From: Saprospiraceae bacterium
GTDB taxonomy: Bacteria; Bacteroidota; Bacteroidia; Chitinophagales; Saprospiraceae
Length of the DNA: 64,000 nt
Reading direction: 5' to 3'
Assembly (NCBI GenBank): GCA_016719855.1
Contig: JADJYH010000085.1
Span: 30,763-94,762 of the forward strand
The position numbers and the translations under genes were made by a program. Under the pieces are notes generated by a model that was given only the letters and a program-made list of their open reading frames with translations, made no database searches and was not told where the DNA came from. Of the stretch, positions 19,750-30,029 are shown one piece after another (the stretch's first letter is position 1; each line of letters opens with the position of its first letter).

Positions 19750-21297
19750 ATGCGACACAAACTCACCTTTAGCTTATTCGTTGCGATTTTTTGCTTCGCA
19801 AACCTTGATGCCCAACCAACCGCTGGACTACCCGCTTTCCTGAGGGACAGCCTCGACACCTACGTGAACCGAGCGCTGAAGGATTGGAACATCCCCGGCG
19901 TGGCCGTCGGCGTGGTGAAGGACGGCAAGCTCGTCGTGGCCAAGGGCTACGGCGTACTCGAAACTGGCAAGCCAGCAAAAGTGGACGCCAACACGCTCTT
20001 CGCCATCGGCTCCAACACCAAGGCGTTCACGGGCACCGCCCTCGCCATGCTCGAAAGCGACGGCAAGTGCAAGCTCGACGACCCCGTGGTGAAGTACCTG
20101 CCCAACTTCCAAATGAAGGACGACTGGGTGGCCAAGCACCTCAACCTGCAAGACATCGTCAGCCACCGCATCGGCATGGAGACTTTTCAGGGCGACTTCA
20201 TGTACTGGACGAGCGACCTCACGCAGGACCAGTGCATCGAAAAATTTGGCAAGCTCACCCCCGTTTATCCCTTCCGCACCACCTATGGCTATTGCAACCT
20301 GGGCTTCGTGCTGGCCGGGAAGTGCATCCAGCAAATGAGCGGAAAAACCTGGGAGGACAACCTCCGGGAGCGCATTTTCCGACCGCTGAAGATGAACCGC
20401 ACTTTGGCCCTCAGCGCAGAAATCGGCACGGCCACCAACGCTGCCCGTGCGCATACACTGCACCCAGCCACTGGCAAGCTCATGCTCATTCCCTACGGCC
20501 AAATCGACAACCTCGCCCCGGCGGGCAGCATCTTCAGCAGTGTGGAAGACATGAGCCACTGGCTCATCGCACAGCTCGACAGCGGGCGCTACGAGGGCAA
20601 CCGGGTCATCCCGATGGGAGTTATAACCCGCACCCGCCAACCACTCAGCATCCAGGGCAGGCGCCAAACCACCACGTACGGTATCAAACGGCACTACGGC
20701 CTCTATGCCATGGGCTGGGGACTCGGCGACTACGATGGCTGGGAGGAGGTCTCGCACACGGGCGGCGTGAACGGGTTTGTGACCTCCGTGACCCTGTTCC
20801 CGGAACACAAACTTGGCATCGTCGTGCTCACCAACACGGACGCCAACAGCTTCTACGTTGCACTTAAACGGGAAATCGTGGATGCCTACCTCGGCTTGCC
20901 CTACCGCAATTACAGCAACATCTTCCTCCAGGATTTCAAGGCTGGCTCAGCTGAGCAAATGCAGTACATCCAGCAGATGCGGGACTCCATTGCGCAGCAA
21001 CCAAAGACCACGCTGGCACTGGAAAAATATGCCGGGCACTATGAAAACGAAGCCTACGGCAACCTCGACATGAAAATGGATGGCAACGGCCTAAAACTTA
21101 TCTTCCAGCACCACCCGAACCTCATCGGCAAGTTGGAGCCGCTCGGCGGCAACCGCTTCCTGCTCTCCTTCAACGACCCGCTTTTCGGCATCAAGCCCGT
21201 GGCGTTCAACGTGGAGAATGGGGCGGTGAAAAACTTCATCCTGCAAGTGGCGGATTTCGTGGAGTTTACGAGCTATGAATTTGTTCGGAAGGGGTGA
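19750..21297 (+). CDS. Serine hydrolase, class C beta-lactamase/penicillin-binding family
   Basis: A 515-residue secreted enzyme with a signal peptide ending NLDAQ. The catalytic SxxK is S88-N-T-K91, the YxN motif is Y181-C-N183, and the third box is HTG (EVSHTGGVNGF) as in class C-like esterases and peptidases. A C-terminal lipocalin-like DUF3471-type domain follows (about residue 410 onward). Family members hydrolyse D-amino-acid peptides or esters in the periplasm; beta-lactam resistance cannot be inferred. It starts 47 bases after the preceding gene, and the gap carries AAACTCATC-like short repeats. Confidence 0.9.
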   Translation: MRHKLTFSLFVAIFCFANLDAQPTAGLPAFLRDSLDTYVNRALKDWNIPGVAVGVVKDGKLVVAKGYGVLETGKPAKVDANTLFAIGSNTKAFTGTALAMLESDGKCKLDDPVVKYLPNFQMKDDWVAKHLNLQDIVSHRIGMETFQGDFMYWTSDLTQDQCIEKFGKLTPVYPFRTTYGYCNLGFVLAGKCIQQMSGKTWEDNLRERIFRPLKMNRTLALSAEIGTATNAARAHTLHPATGKLMLIPYGQIDNLAPAGSIFSSVEDMSHWLIAQLDSGRYEGNRVIPMGVITRTRQPLSIQGRRQTTTYGIKRHYGLYAMGWGLGDYDGWEEVSHTGGVNGFVTSVTLFPEHKLGIVVLTNTDANSFYVALKREIVDAYLGLPYRNYSNIFLQDFKAGSAEQMQYIQQMRDSIAQQPKTTLALEKYAGHYENEAYGNLDMKMDGNGLKLIFQHHPNLIGKLEPLGGNRFLLSFNDPLFGIKPVAFNVENGAVKNFILQVADFVEFTSYEFVRKG

Positions 21298-21304
21298 AAA
21301 TGCG

Positions 21305-21337
21305 AGTGGCGAGTTCAGCAAAACCGAACTCGCCACT
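21305..21337. terminator. Hairpin between convergent genes
   Basis: A perfect 12-bp stem (AGTGGCGAGTTC and its complement) with a 9-base loop, directly after the hydrolase stop. There is no T tract, so function as a terminator is only likely. Confidence 0.5.
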
Positions 21338-21372
21338 GCGCTTATAACAACTCTTCTCTCTCTAAAACTCGT

Positions 21373-22734
21373 TTATTTTCCAAACCCATAGCTAACCCCA
21401 AGCAGTAGCACGTCGGTGTGCATCTTGCTCGTGATTTCGCTACCCGGCACCTTGCCGAGGGGGTCTTCAGCCGTGATGAATTGGGGGTTCATCAACTGTC
21501 CTGTAACATCTTCGCCAATGCCACGGTGGTAGGCCAAGTGGATGCCCAAATTGTCGTTCACCATGTAGCTAAACCCTGCCTGCACAGCGTGTTTGATGAC
21601 TGCAGGTGCGGCGGACGAGAAGAACACGTTGTCCTCCGTGATTGGGTTGGAACTGTAGGTGTACCCCAGGCGGATGGGCAGTTTGTCAATCATTTTCAAC
21701 TGCACGCCCGCTGCAATAACATTAACATCCTTCCAGCCGAAGCCAGCCACGGCGCCCGTCGGGAAGCCGTTCTCACCAATGACCCATCCGGTTTTTTCGA
21801 AACCGTCCGTTTTTTCGTAATTGATGAAGCGGTAGTCTACTGCGATGTCGAAGTTCTCGTTGGTGTAGGCTGCACCTGCGGTGAAAATGGCGGGATAGTC
21901 CATGTTGAAATTGGTGGTCGGGGCGGCAGAGCCATCCACATAATTCCCATCAATCTCAAAGTCTTGGAAGAACTGTGTGCTCTTGTAGGCCAGCCCGAAA
22001 TTGATGCCCGCAGGTAACTGGAAGAACAGGCCCGCCTGTGCGCCAATGCCCAGCGCGGATGCCTTCTCACCAATTGGATAGCCTTTTTCGGAAGGTGCGG
22101 CGATGGGCACCGGCTCGATGAGCAGGGACGAGTAGTTGAACGTTGGCGCAAGCCCGATGGAAAAACCCTCCGTTATTTCGTATGCCCCGGTCAAGCCCAG
22201 TTGCATCAGCTGGTAGTTGGAATTCAAATGGCCAAAGCCACCAAAATTCTGCGGGTACAGCAGCGGATTGGAGTTGTTTGGGTCAAAATTTTGATTGTCC
22301 GGCGTAGGCAGGTCGGTCGTGGCCGGGTAGTCAACACCGAAGCCGCTGATGCCGAAGGCTGAGATACCGAAAGCGAATTTGCTGTCAGGATTGGCGAACA
22401 CAGCGCCCAAGGTTGGCAGCGGGGAAGCGCCCTTTTCATCCTCGGTCGTGCCCTGGATGGTCATCGTGCCGCCCTGCCCGTCGGGCTGAACGACCTTGGC
22501 GAAAACCTCCGGTGCCGCCGTGAAATAGGCGACGCTTAGCGCAAGCTCCGTCCGGTCAAAAGCAGTGATGGAGGCGGGGTTCCATTGCAGCGCCCCGTTC
22601 ACGTCGATGGGCAGGGCAGTGCCCGCACCGCCCATCGAGAAGTTGACAGCGCCAGCGCCCTGCAATACGTGGCCGGTCTGGGCAAAGAGCGAAGCCGCCA
22701 GTATGGTGAATAATGCAATCAGCAGGTTTTTCAT
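21373..22734 (-). CDS. OmpP1/FadL-family outer membrane transporter
   Basis: About 453 residues, starting MKNLLIALFTILAASLFAQ (signal peptide); the longer frame upstream lacks one. The mature N-terminus GAGAVNFSMGGAGTALP and NGALQWNPAS is the FadL hatch-domain pattern. Alternating beta-strands follow (FGISAFGISGFGVDYP, GLTGAYEITEGFSIGLAP), and the end VLLLGVSYGFGK is a typical last strand. Expected role: outer membrane channel for hydrophobic compounds such as fatty acids. It is convergent with the serine hydrolase gene. Confidence 0.92.
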   Translation of the reverse strand: MKNLLIALFTILAASLFAQTGHVLQGAGAVNFSMGGAGTALPIDVNGALQWNPASITAFDRTELALSVAYFTAAPEVFAKVVQPDGQGGTMTIQGTTEDEKGASPLPTLGAVFANPDSKFAFGISAFGISGFGVDYPATTDLPTPDNQNFDPNNSNPLLYPQNFGGFGHLNSNYQLMQLGLTGAYEITEGFSIGLAPTFNYSSLLIEPVPIAAPSEKGYPIGEKASALGIGAQAGLFFQLPAGINFGLAYKSTQFFQDFEIDGNYVDGSAAPTTNFNMDYPAIFTAGAAYTNENFDIAVDYRFINYEKTDGFEKTGWVIGENGFPTGAVAGFGWKDVNVIAAGVQLKMIDKLPIRLGYTYSSNPITEDNVFFSSAAPAVIKHAVQAGFSYMVNDNLGIHLAYHRGIGEDVTGQLMNPQFITAEDPLGKVPGSEITSKMHTDVLLLGVSYGFGK

Positions 22735-22916
22735 AATTCCGTTTTTTAAACCGTTTGGTTTGCCCGAATGAAGGGGGCAAAGCCGCCGGGTTTTAGTGAA
22801 CAATCAGTGAAAGTCTCCCCTTTGGGAAGCGACGCTAAATTGCTCGAAAAACAGCCATTATGTTGGTGAGAAACATCACAGGAAGGAGTGATTTTTAGGC
22901 GTGATTTATTGGGTCT

Positions 22917-24107
22917 TTAACCCAAATACACTCCACCACCTATCGCATCCCGCCTCGCACCTGTCACGCTCGAAATACAGTTCGGCGCACCTTCCACCCG
23001 CATCACGCCGAGCAGCGCCATGAGCAGGGCTTCCTTGAACTTCACCACATTATCTGAGGGGACGACCAACTCCACTTCGGATAGTCCCACTGTGGCAAGT
23101 CGCTGCTGGATGCACTGCATGAGGTAGCCGTTGAAAGCGCCACCGCCAGTGGCCAGTAGGCGGTATTTGTCCTTTGCAAAATGCTCATTGTCAAGCACTT
23201 GCTGCACAGACTGCCCCAACTGATAGGCCACGTGCTGGCAAACCGTGTGCAGCCGGTCGTTGACCGGGGATCTGGCTTGCAGGCAGATTTGGGTCAGGTG
23301 CTGCTGCACCCACTGGTTGGAGAGCGACTTCGGGTAGGGCTGTGCGAAGAAATCCTGCGCATTGATTTCATCAAAAAGCACGGAGTCGAGTTGGCCGCTG
23401 GCCGCCAATTTCCCATCGGCATCGTAGGGCAGGTCGAGGAGGTGGGCGAGGGCGTTCAGGGCCTGGTTGGCGCCGCACACATCGAAGGCGATGAAGCGGC
23501 CATCGGCCTCAATGGGGTGAACCCCATTGGAGTGTGCATGGCAGGAAATATTTGCGATGCCACCAATGTTGAGGTAAAAATCGTAGCCGGGGAAGAGCAT
23601 TTTGTCGGCCATGGGAGCGAGTGGGGCGCCCTGGCCACCGAGCGCCACGTCCATGGAGCGGAAGTCGCTGACCACGGTGCAGCCTGTGGCCGCAGCAATG
23701 GCAGCACCATCGCCAATCTGTACCGTGAAACCCTGTGCCGGTTCATGGAAGATGGTGTGGCCGTGCGAGGCGATGAGGTCAACTTGGGCTGGCGGCAGCT
23801 CTTTTTCCTTAAAAAAACGATTGACCAACTCGCCGAGGTTGTGCCCAAATGCCGCATGGGCACTGCAAAAATCAAGTGCCGAGGCGGCGGGCAGTTGCCG
23901 AAGCCGCTCCTGCCATTCTGGGGTGAACGGGAGCGTGTCGGCAAGGAGCAGTTCCCAGTTCTTTACCAAAAAAACACCCTCCTCCCATGCCGTTTCGAGG
24001 CGGCAGTAGGCGACATCGAGGCCGTCGAGCGAGCTGCCCGACATGAGGCCGATGGCATGGTGGGTGGTAGGGATATTTTCGATTGGTCGGACAGTTTGCC
24101 GAAACAA
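22917..24107 (-). CDS. anmK: Anhydro-N-acetylmuramic acid kinase
   Basis: Phosphorylates and opens 1,6-anhydro-N-acetylmuramic acid to MurNAc-6-phosphate in cell-wall recycling. Diagnostic motifs are GLMSGSSLDGLD near the N-terminus, GQGAPLAPMADK, LNIGGIAN, FDVCGANQALN and ATGGGAFNGYL. Its 396 residues match the family. The start at 24107 is the first ATG before the conserved N-terminus; a downstream alternative is not obvious. A single repeat arm overlaps the region between this start and the upstream cytochrome gene. Confidence 0.95.
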   Translation of the reverse strand: MFRQTVRPIENIPTTHHAIGLMSGSSLDGLDVAYCRLETAWEEGVFLVKNWELLLADTLPFTPEWQERLRQLPAASALDFCSAHAAFGHNLGELVNRFFKEKELPPAQVDLIASHGHTIFHEPAQGFTVQIGDGAAIAAATGCTVVSDFRSMDVALGGQGAPLAPMADKMLFPGYDFYLNIGGIANISCHAHSNGVHPIEADGRFIAFDVCGANQALNALAHLLDLPYDADGKLAASGQLDSVLFDEINAQDFFAQPYPKSLSNQWVQQHLTQICLQARSPVNDRLHTVCQHVAYQLGQSVQQVLDNEHFAKDKYRLLATGGGAFNGYLMQCIQQRLATVGLSEVELVVPSDNVVKFKEALLMALLGVMRVEGAPNCISSVTGARRDAIGGGVYLG

Positions 24108-24134
24108 TTTAACAATCTAGCAATTCAACAATTA
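24108..24134. repeat. Single arm of the AACAAT-type repeat
   Basis: ACAATTTAACAATCTAGCAATTCAACAATT uses the same word as the hairpins near 5.6, 8.4, 29.9 and 42.0 kb but lacks a visible partner arm. Its end overlaps the stop of the cytochrome gene. Confidence 0.6.
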
Positions 24135-24461
24135 CTTCTTCAGCGTCAGCGTGTACGCTGCGACGGCCTCGATTTTTTCCTTGGAGAGGAGGTCCTTGAA
24201 CGGCGTCATGACTTTGCGACCATTGGTGATTACGTTGATGCGCTCCTCAACGGGCAGTACGGAAGTTTGCAGGTTGAAGGCACCGCTAGCACCCATGTCG
24301 CCGTAAAGGCCGTGGCAGGTGACGCAGTAGGTCTTGTAGACTTTTTCGCCGTCCACTTTTGGGGTGGATGCGGTGGGTTCGCTGCTGGACTTCTCGCCAC
24401 CGGACTGGCTGCAGGCATAAACCAAGGTGCCCAGCAATGTAAAAATGAGTAATTTCTTCAT
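24132..24461 (-). CDS. Small c-type cytochrome lipoprotein
   Basis: 109 residues. The start at 24461 gives signal MKKLLIFTLLGTLVYAC with a lipobox; the longer frame adds nothing recognisable. One heme-binding motif, CVTCH, follows at about residue 54, and a methionine in KVMTPF is the likely distal ligand. It matches small mono-heme cytochromes of the class I type, which act in electron transfer on the periplasmic face. It lies just upstream of anmK on the same strand, probably by chance rather than a shared pathway. Confidence 0.9.
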   Translation of the reverse strand: MKKLLIFTLLGTLVYACSQSGGEKSSSEPTASTPKVDGEKVYKTYCVTCHGLYGDMGASGAFNLQTSVLPVEERINVITNGRKVMTPFKDLLSKEKIEAVAAYTLTLKK

Positions 24462-24575
24462 GTTTGAAAAGGTGTTTATGAGTGGCGAAGTTAAAAGCTC
24501 TACCTGAAATATCGTCGAAAACTTCTTGCGCCGGACAAGTATGGAAACATTCGCCAAGTTTTATTGAAAGGATAT

Positions 24576-24583
24576 TACATTTG
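24576..24583 (+). promoter_or_regulatory. Candidate -7 promoter element of the helicase gene
   Basis: TACATTTG matches the Bacteroidota TAnnTTTG element and lies about 38 bases before the start codon at 24621. No clear -33 TTG is visible at the usual distance. Confidence 0.45.
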
Positions 24584-24620
24584 CGCCACCCTATGTATAG
24601 CCACACCTTTATTACAAACT

Positions 24621-27600
24621 ATGGCAAAAAAATATGGTGTTACGTGGTGGGGGCAGCAGTGGCTTCAATCGCTCACCCTGATAGATTACAACAACCGCCT
24701 ACCACGTGGAAAAACACTAGCCAGCACTGGCAAAGTTCGTTCGCTGGACATTAAAGGAAACCAAATCAATGCACGAGTGCAGGGCGCACAAACGGCGGTT
24801 GTCCGCGTGGGCATCAGTGTTCCGCTTTTTACCGAAAAAGAAAAAGAAAGGTTCATAGAAGCTTTGGCAAAAGAGGATGCGCTCACCCTCCGGCTTATTA
24901 AGTTGGACCTGCCCAACGAGCTGCGCCAAATCGCCGAAAGCCAGGGAATCAAACTGTTCCCGGAATCATGGAAGGACTTTTCCATGCACTGCTCCTGTGG
25001 CGATTTTTCCACCCCCTGCGAGCACCTCGCCGCCGTGATTTACGAGATAGCCGAGGAGATTGACAAGAACCCCTTCGTGGTGTTTGAGATGCACGAAGTG
25101 AACCTGATGAAGGAGTTGGAAGCGCACTACCAGCGACTGGAAAACAAGAAAACGGAATCGGTGGCCAAAGTGGCGGACCTGCTGGAAGCGCCGCCGCCAT
25201 CGGGCGAGTTCATCAAAGTGGCCAGTGCGAGGGAGTCGAAGCCGCTGAAGCCCCAAGCACTCGATTTTACGACGATACCGGAAGCTGGCACACAGATTCT
25301 GATGCTCTTCCGGGCCAACGAGTTTTTCAACGGCATCGAAATCAAGGAGGTGGTACACCAGTGCTACGCCGATGCCTCCGAGGCCGCCGACGATCTGCTG
25401 CGTGGCGACGTCGAGGAGCAAATCCTGCCCTTCCGAATATTCCCCGAAGACCACCTGCAACTGGTTTTTGACGAAAACCTGGGCCTCAAAAACCTGCTGC
25501 TCGGGGACATCAGCGGAAGGCAGCGGCCACTGCCCGACTTCCGTCCCGATGACCTTGTCCAACTGCTCTACACCTACGACTTTGGCACCCTGAACCGTAC
25601 CCACCCCAACACGGTGGTGCTGCTGCACGTGTTCTCTTTTGCACTGAACCTTGCAAAAAACGGCACCATCATGCCCCAGCTACTCGAATGTGCGCAGGGC
25701 AGGTACCACGCACGCTGGGTGCCCGCTCAGATGGTGGTGGAGGTGCGGGAGTTCTTCGAAAAAATGGCGTCCAGCCTTGCGCCCGACCTGATATTTGTGG
25801 AAACAAAAGGCGCCCGTCGAACCCAACCGCCAGCCGAGATGCTCAAGACCATCTGCTCGTTTTTCATCGGGCACTGCGTGGCAGCGAAGGCCGTGCCCGA
25901 CCCGCAGCCCTTAGTACAGCTTTTTCAAAACAGCCTCGACAACCCCTTTCAAAACCTTGAGGGGCAAGATATTGCGCAGCAAATACACCGCTGGCTCAAC
26001 AATTTTTACATCACCAAAAAGGACTACGTGCCGGTGGTGAAAGTGGAGGAGGCCAGCGGCCAGTACACCGTGGAACTGGCAGTTGAGTACCGCCCAACGC
26101 CGCTGATGCCGCCCATCCCGCTGGCCAGTTTTTTCCAGCAAAAAAAATACGAAACAGTAAAGGACGATGTGCTGAAGGACATGGCGCTGTTGGTCGAGTT
26201 CTTCCCGCAACTGAGCCAGGTGCTCGAATCGGAGGGCCGCAAGCGGCTCACCTACAACCCCACCCGTTTCATCGAGGTACTACTCAAAAACCTTCCCGCC
26301 ATCGAGATTTTTGGCATAAAAACGCTATTGCCCCCCGGCATGAAGGAGTATGTGCGGCCAAAGCTTTCGCTGATGGTGGGTAAATCGGCGAAGAAAAAAG
26401 CGACCTCACGCTGCCACTTGCGCAGCAGTTCTCTTTCGACTGGCAAATCGCCATCGGCGATTCGCTCATTTCCGAAGAAGCGTTTAAGAATTTGGTGAGC
26501 AGCGTCAACGGCGTGGTGAAGCTGGACGGCCGCTATATCCTCGTGGACGAAGACCACCTTATGCACCTGTTTGACGAACTGGAAGTTCCGCCGCAGCTCG
26601 ACCCTGTTGAGGTGCTGCACGTGCTGTTTACTAAAACCTTTCGAGGAGCAAAAATCGGGTTCACCCCGGAGGCCGAGGCCCATTTGCACAGCTTTTTGAC
26701 ACCGAGGGAGATGATGCTGCCCAAGCGCCTGAACGCAGACATGCTGCCCTACCAGCTCACGGGTTACGATTGGTTGATGAAAAACGCTCGCCACGGTTTC
26801 GGCAGCCTGCTCGCCGACGACCTGGGGCTTGGCAAAACCCTTCAGGTCATCGCCGCCCTGCTCAAGTTCAAGGAGGAGGGCTTGCTGGAAATGACCAAGA
26901 CGCTCATCATCGTGCCCTCCCAACTGGTGGCCAATTGGCAGATAAAAATACATCGGCTTGCACCGACGCTCGTCACCGCCGTGTACCACGGCAAGAAGCG
27001 GCCGCTCGGTGTTACCTCACCCGACGTCATCATCACCTCCTACGAGACGGCCAATTCGGAGGTCGAATTATTGGCCAAAATGTCTTGGTACTGTATCGTG
27101 ATTGACGAAGCCCAGTGGGTCAGCGACGGCGGTTCGGAGGCGACCCAAAACCTGAAATCGCTGCCAGCCGAGGTTCGCATCGGCATCATCGGGCGGTACA
27201 TCGAGCACCGCCTGAGCGAGCTTTGGAACATCATGGACTTCCTGAACCCTGGCTACCTCGGCTCGCCGAAGCAGTTCAAGGACAGGTTCGAGCACCCCAT
27301 CCTGCGGGAGCACGACCAGCGACGGGCAGTGCTGTTAAGCAAAATCACCGCCCCGTTCATGCTGCGCCGCCTGAAAACGGACAAGGACATCGCCCCAAGC
27401 CTACCGCAGCCGCTCACCAGCGAAATATTCGCACCGCTTACACCGGAGCAGGAAGAGATGTACCGCAACCTTTTGCAGCGGGACTTGAAGTTGATGCTGG
27501 AGGAAAAAGAGGGTCAGCGACGGCAGACGATCGTGTCGTCACTGGTAAACGACCTTCGCAAAATCTGCAACCACCCCTACCAGTTTTCAAAAGCTGCCCC

Positions 27601-28132
27601 AAAGCTTCCAAGGCTATCCGGCAAGACGCAGCTACTGCTCGGCCTACTGGAAAACAACTACGAAAACGGGGAAAAGACGCTGATTTTGACCCAGTTCCTG
27701 GAAACGGGCGAGCTGCTCACGAAGGCCATCAAGGATGCGTTCGGCAAGGAGCCGCTTCTTATCCACGACTCGGTCAGCATGCTCCAACGGGATGAAATAG
27801 TGTTCTCCTTTCAGAAAAATCCCGCTTTTGACACCCTCGTGCTGGTCACTACACCAGCCCACCCTGGGCAGAGCCTCACGGCTGCGACTAGTATCATCCA
27901 GTTCGACCGCTGGTGGAACCCGGCCATGGAGGCACAAGTGGTGGAACGGGCGAGCCGCATCAGCCAGTCGAAGGGCGTGATGCTCTGGCGGCTCACCACC
28001 GCCGAAACCTTCGAGGAGCGGCTGGCAGCGCTTTTGCGAAGCAACAAAGAACTTGACAAGCTCACCCTGGCCGCCGGGGAAAACTGGATTGGGGAACTGC
28101 CCGTGGAGGAATTGGAGTGGGTATTTGGGTGA
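24621..28132 (+). CDS. SNF2/Swi2 DNA-dependent ATPase with SWIM zinc finger (one frameshift)
   Basis: About 1170 residues after correction, starting MAKKYGVTWWGQQWL. A SWIM zinc finger is visible as C124-x-C126 ... C133-x-H135. The helicase half has motif I LADDLGLGKT, motif II VIDEAQ, motif III-like region RLSELWNIMDFLNPGYLG, and C-terminal motifs QSLTAATSIIQFDRWWNPA and QVVERASRISQ. Family role: ATP-driven remodelling or translocation on DNA. The two reading frames meet at an A6 run near 26394-26399; one added A continues SAKKKSDLTLPLAQQFSFDW in frame. Confidence 0.9.
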
Positions 28133-28243
28133 AAGGAGCAAGCATTGCAAAGATTGGGCTTTGTTTTGATATAAAATCATGCTTATTTTGTGATAAATTG
28201 ATGAAATGATTGCCTATCCAACATTTAGACAGCCTTGCAATTC

Positions 28244-28450
28244 ATGGCAAAACTCGACCCAGCAAAGGTGCTAGAGTTCCATGCGCCGCAAACCATGCAA
28301 AAACGGGTAGATGAACTTTTGACAAAAAAGCAGGAGAAAGGGCTGACCAAGAACGAGCAGGAAGAACTTGACCACTATTTAATTTTAGAACACATCGTCC
28401 GCCTTGCCAAATCAAGGGCTAGGTTACACCTCGCACAAGCCAGGGCATGA
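28244..28450 (+). CDS. Small helical protein paired with HNH endonuclease
   Basis: 68 residues from MAKLDPAKVLEFH. It is charged and helical (VDELLTKKQEKGLTKNEQEELDHYL), with no membrane segment. Its stop overlaps the start of the HNH gene by four bases (ATGA), implying translational coupling. Small proteins of this type are often found directly before such HNH genes; whether it is a regulator, antitoxin or partner is unknown. Confidence 0.75.
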   Translation: MAKLDPAKVLEFHAPQTMQKRVDELLTKKQEKGLTKNEQEELDHYLILEHIVRLAKSRARLHLAQARA

Positions 28451-28856
28451 GTCGGCATATTCCAGAAACACTCCGATCCGAGGTGGCCAAACGTGCCGAG
28501 TATCGCTGTGAATACTGTCGGCGACCCGAAGCAGATTCTTTTATCCGCTATCAATCAGACCATATCATAAGCCGAAAACACGGAGGGGAAACAAAACTTG
28601 AAAACCTCGCCTATGCCTGTCCAACCTGCAACAACAATAAGGGAGCCGATTTAGGTACTATCTTGACGGATGAAGAAAGGCTGATTCGACTTTTCAATCC
28701 AAGGAAACAAAATTGGTTTGAACATTTGAAGTAGCGGAAGGAGAAATATTAGCAAAGACCGAGACTGGTGAAGCCACAGTAAAAATCCTAAAACTTAATG
28801 AAGTTAGCAGGATACTTGAGCGATTGGACTTAATTACTGCTGGGATTTATCCTTGA
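28447..28856 (+). CDS. HNH endonuclease (frameshift near C-terminus)
   Basis: The N-terminal part has the HNH fold: EYCRRPE zinc knuckle, SDHIISRKHGG catalytic His, LENLAYACPTCNNNKG second knuckle. The open frame ends at 28734 after WFEHLK, but the next frame continues at once with VAEGEILAKTETGEAT and ends RLDLITAGIYP at 28856, a conserved C-terminal block of this family. A G lost from a GG pair at about 28733 accounts for it. The full protein is about 136 residues. Family role: DNA cleavage; no modification gene lies nearby. Confidence 0.87.
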
Positions 28857-28876
28857 ATAAATTTCACCCTCCCAAC

Positions 28877-29920
28877 TTACTTCTTCGGCCTGTACTTCGA
28901 TTTGTCCATGATGAACTGCGCATCCGTTATCGCCATCAACTGCTCCAGTGAGGTTTTCGGATTTTTTTCCATGAAGGCTTTGACGATTTGCCAGCCGAGC
29001 CAATTGGCGGTGCGGCCGGGTGCCTCCTCCGGCATACCGGGCGAGTTGGGGCTTGGCTCCACGAACTTTCGGTAGGTGTTGTAATCGGTGGAGTACAGCA
29101 GTTTTTCGGAGAAAAAATACGCCCAGATGTTTGCTTCGTTCTCATCGCACCAATCCACCTGCTTTTGTGAAAACTCGAGCCGCACACTGTCGGGGGCGTT
29201 GGGCAGCAGGTGGTCTAGGATGTAGAGTTCCTTGCCGTTGTGGATCATGTGGTCGAGCATCCGGCTGCCCTTCGCTGGGCCAAGGATGTCCTGCACGAGC
29301 ATCCGCATGGATTTTGCGACGATGTGGTCCTTGTTGAAGGTGCGTACGAGGTACTTCGAGAAATTGGGGTTTTCGGGGTTAATGGCTTGGTACGGGTATT
29401 TTTCGCCGAGGTAAAAATCAAGCCCGACGCCGATGGCGTTTTCGCCGTACAAGAACCCGCCCACCGTGTACTCGGACACATAAGTGACCACCTCGCCGGA
29501 CAGCGGCTGGGTGGGGAAGTAGTATTTGAAAAGTTGAAAAGCTAGCCGAAAATCCTTTTCCAGCCATTTCAAATCAGGAAAAACGACCTGGCAGGTATCG
29601 TTGAGCTTGCGAACGGCGGGGTGCAAGATGAAGCCCTTGGTGTATTGTTGATGCCCCTCCGGGGCAATGGTCGTGTCGGTAGAGCCAAGCACCTGCCCAA
29701 AAAAAACGGGGGCAAAGTCGGGGTATTTTTCCTCCAACGCAGCCAGCCCCGGTGCAATGTTGTTGGTATCAAGGCCAAAAAAGTCCCTTTCAAAACGGCG
29801 GATTTTGACATCCACCTGGATACCCGAAACATCTGGAATATCTTTACCTTTGCCGCATTCGCAGGCACTTACGCAAAGAAAAACTGCGAAAAGAAGAAAT
29901 AGTCCGTTTCTGACGTTCAT
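28877..29920 (-). CDS. gldB: GldB-type gliding motility lipoprotein
   Basis: 347 residues with lipoprotein signal MNVRNGLFLLFAVFLCVSAC. The GldB pattern includes VDVKIRRFERDFFGLD near the N-terminus, KWLEKDFRLAFQLFKYYFP in the middle, and LGWQIVKAFMEKNPKTSLEQLM near the end. In gliding Bacteroidota GldB is required for surface motility and is linked functionally to the T9SS machinery. The many T9SS-sorted proteins in this window agree with that. It is divergent from the outer-membrane barrel gene at 30030. Confidence 0.85.
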   Translation of the reverse strand: MNVRNGLFLLFAVFLCVSACECGKGKDIPDVSGIQVDVKIRRFERDFFGLDTNNIAPGLAALEEKYPDFAPVFFGQVLGSTDTTIAPEGHQQYTKGFILHPAVRKLNDTCQVVFPDLKWLEKDFRLAFQLFKYYFPTQPLSGEVVTYVSEYTVGGFLYGENAIGVGLDFYLGEKYPYQAINPENPNFSKYLVRTFNKDHIVAKSMRMLVQDILGPAKGSRMLDHMIHNGKELYILDHLLPNAPDSVRLEFSQKQVDWCDENEANIWAYFFSEKLLYSTDYNTYRKFVEPSPNSPGMPEEAPGRTANWLGWQIVKAFMEKNPKTSLEQLMAITDAQFIMDKSKYRPKK

Positions 29921-29922
29921 AG

Positions 29923-30004
29923 TTTGTATTGTTGAAATTGCTGTATTGTTAAATTGTTAGAAGTGCAAAAAAACAATTCAACAATGAAGCAATACAGCAA
30001 TTTT
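29923..30004. repeat. Hairpin with ATTGTTGA-type words between divergent genes
   Basis: The left arm (29924-29960) reads GTATTGTTGAAATTGCTGTATTG and the right arm (29971-30003) CAATTCAACAATGAAGCAATACAGCAATT. It sits in the divergent gldB/barrel promoter region, so it cannot be only a terminator. Confidence 0.8.
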
Positions 30005-30029
30005 AAAAGCTAACCAAAAACAAATTTAG

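Noticed and set aside
26390..26400. Programmed frameshift in the SNF2 gene at an A6 run
   Set aside because: Many unrelated genes in the window break at homopolymers in the same way, so a sequencing error is the simpler reading.
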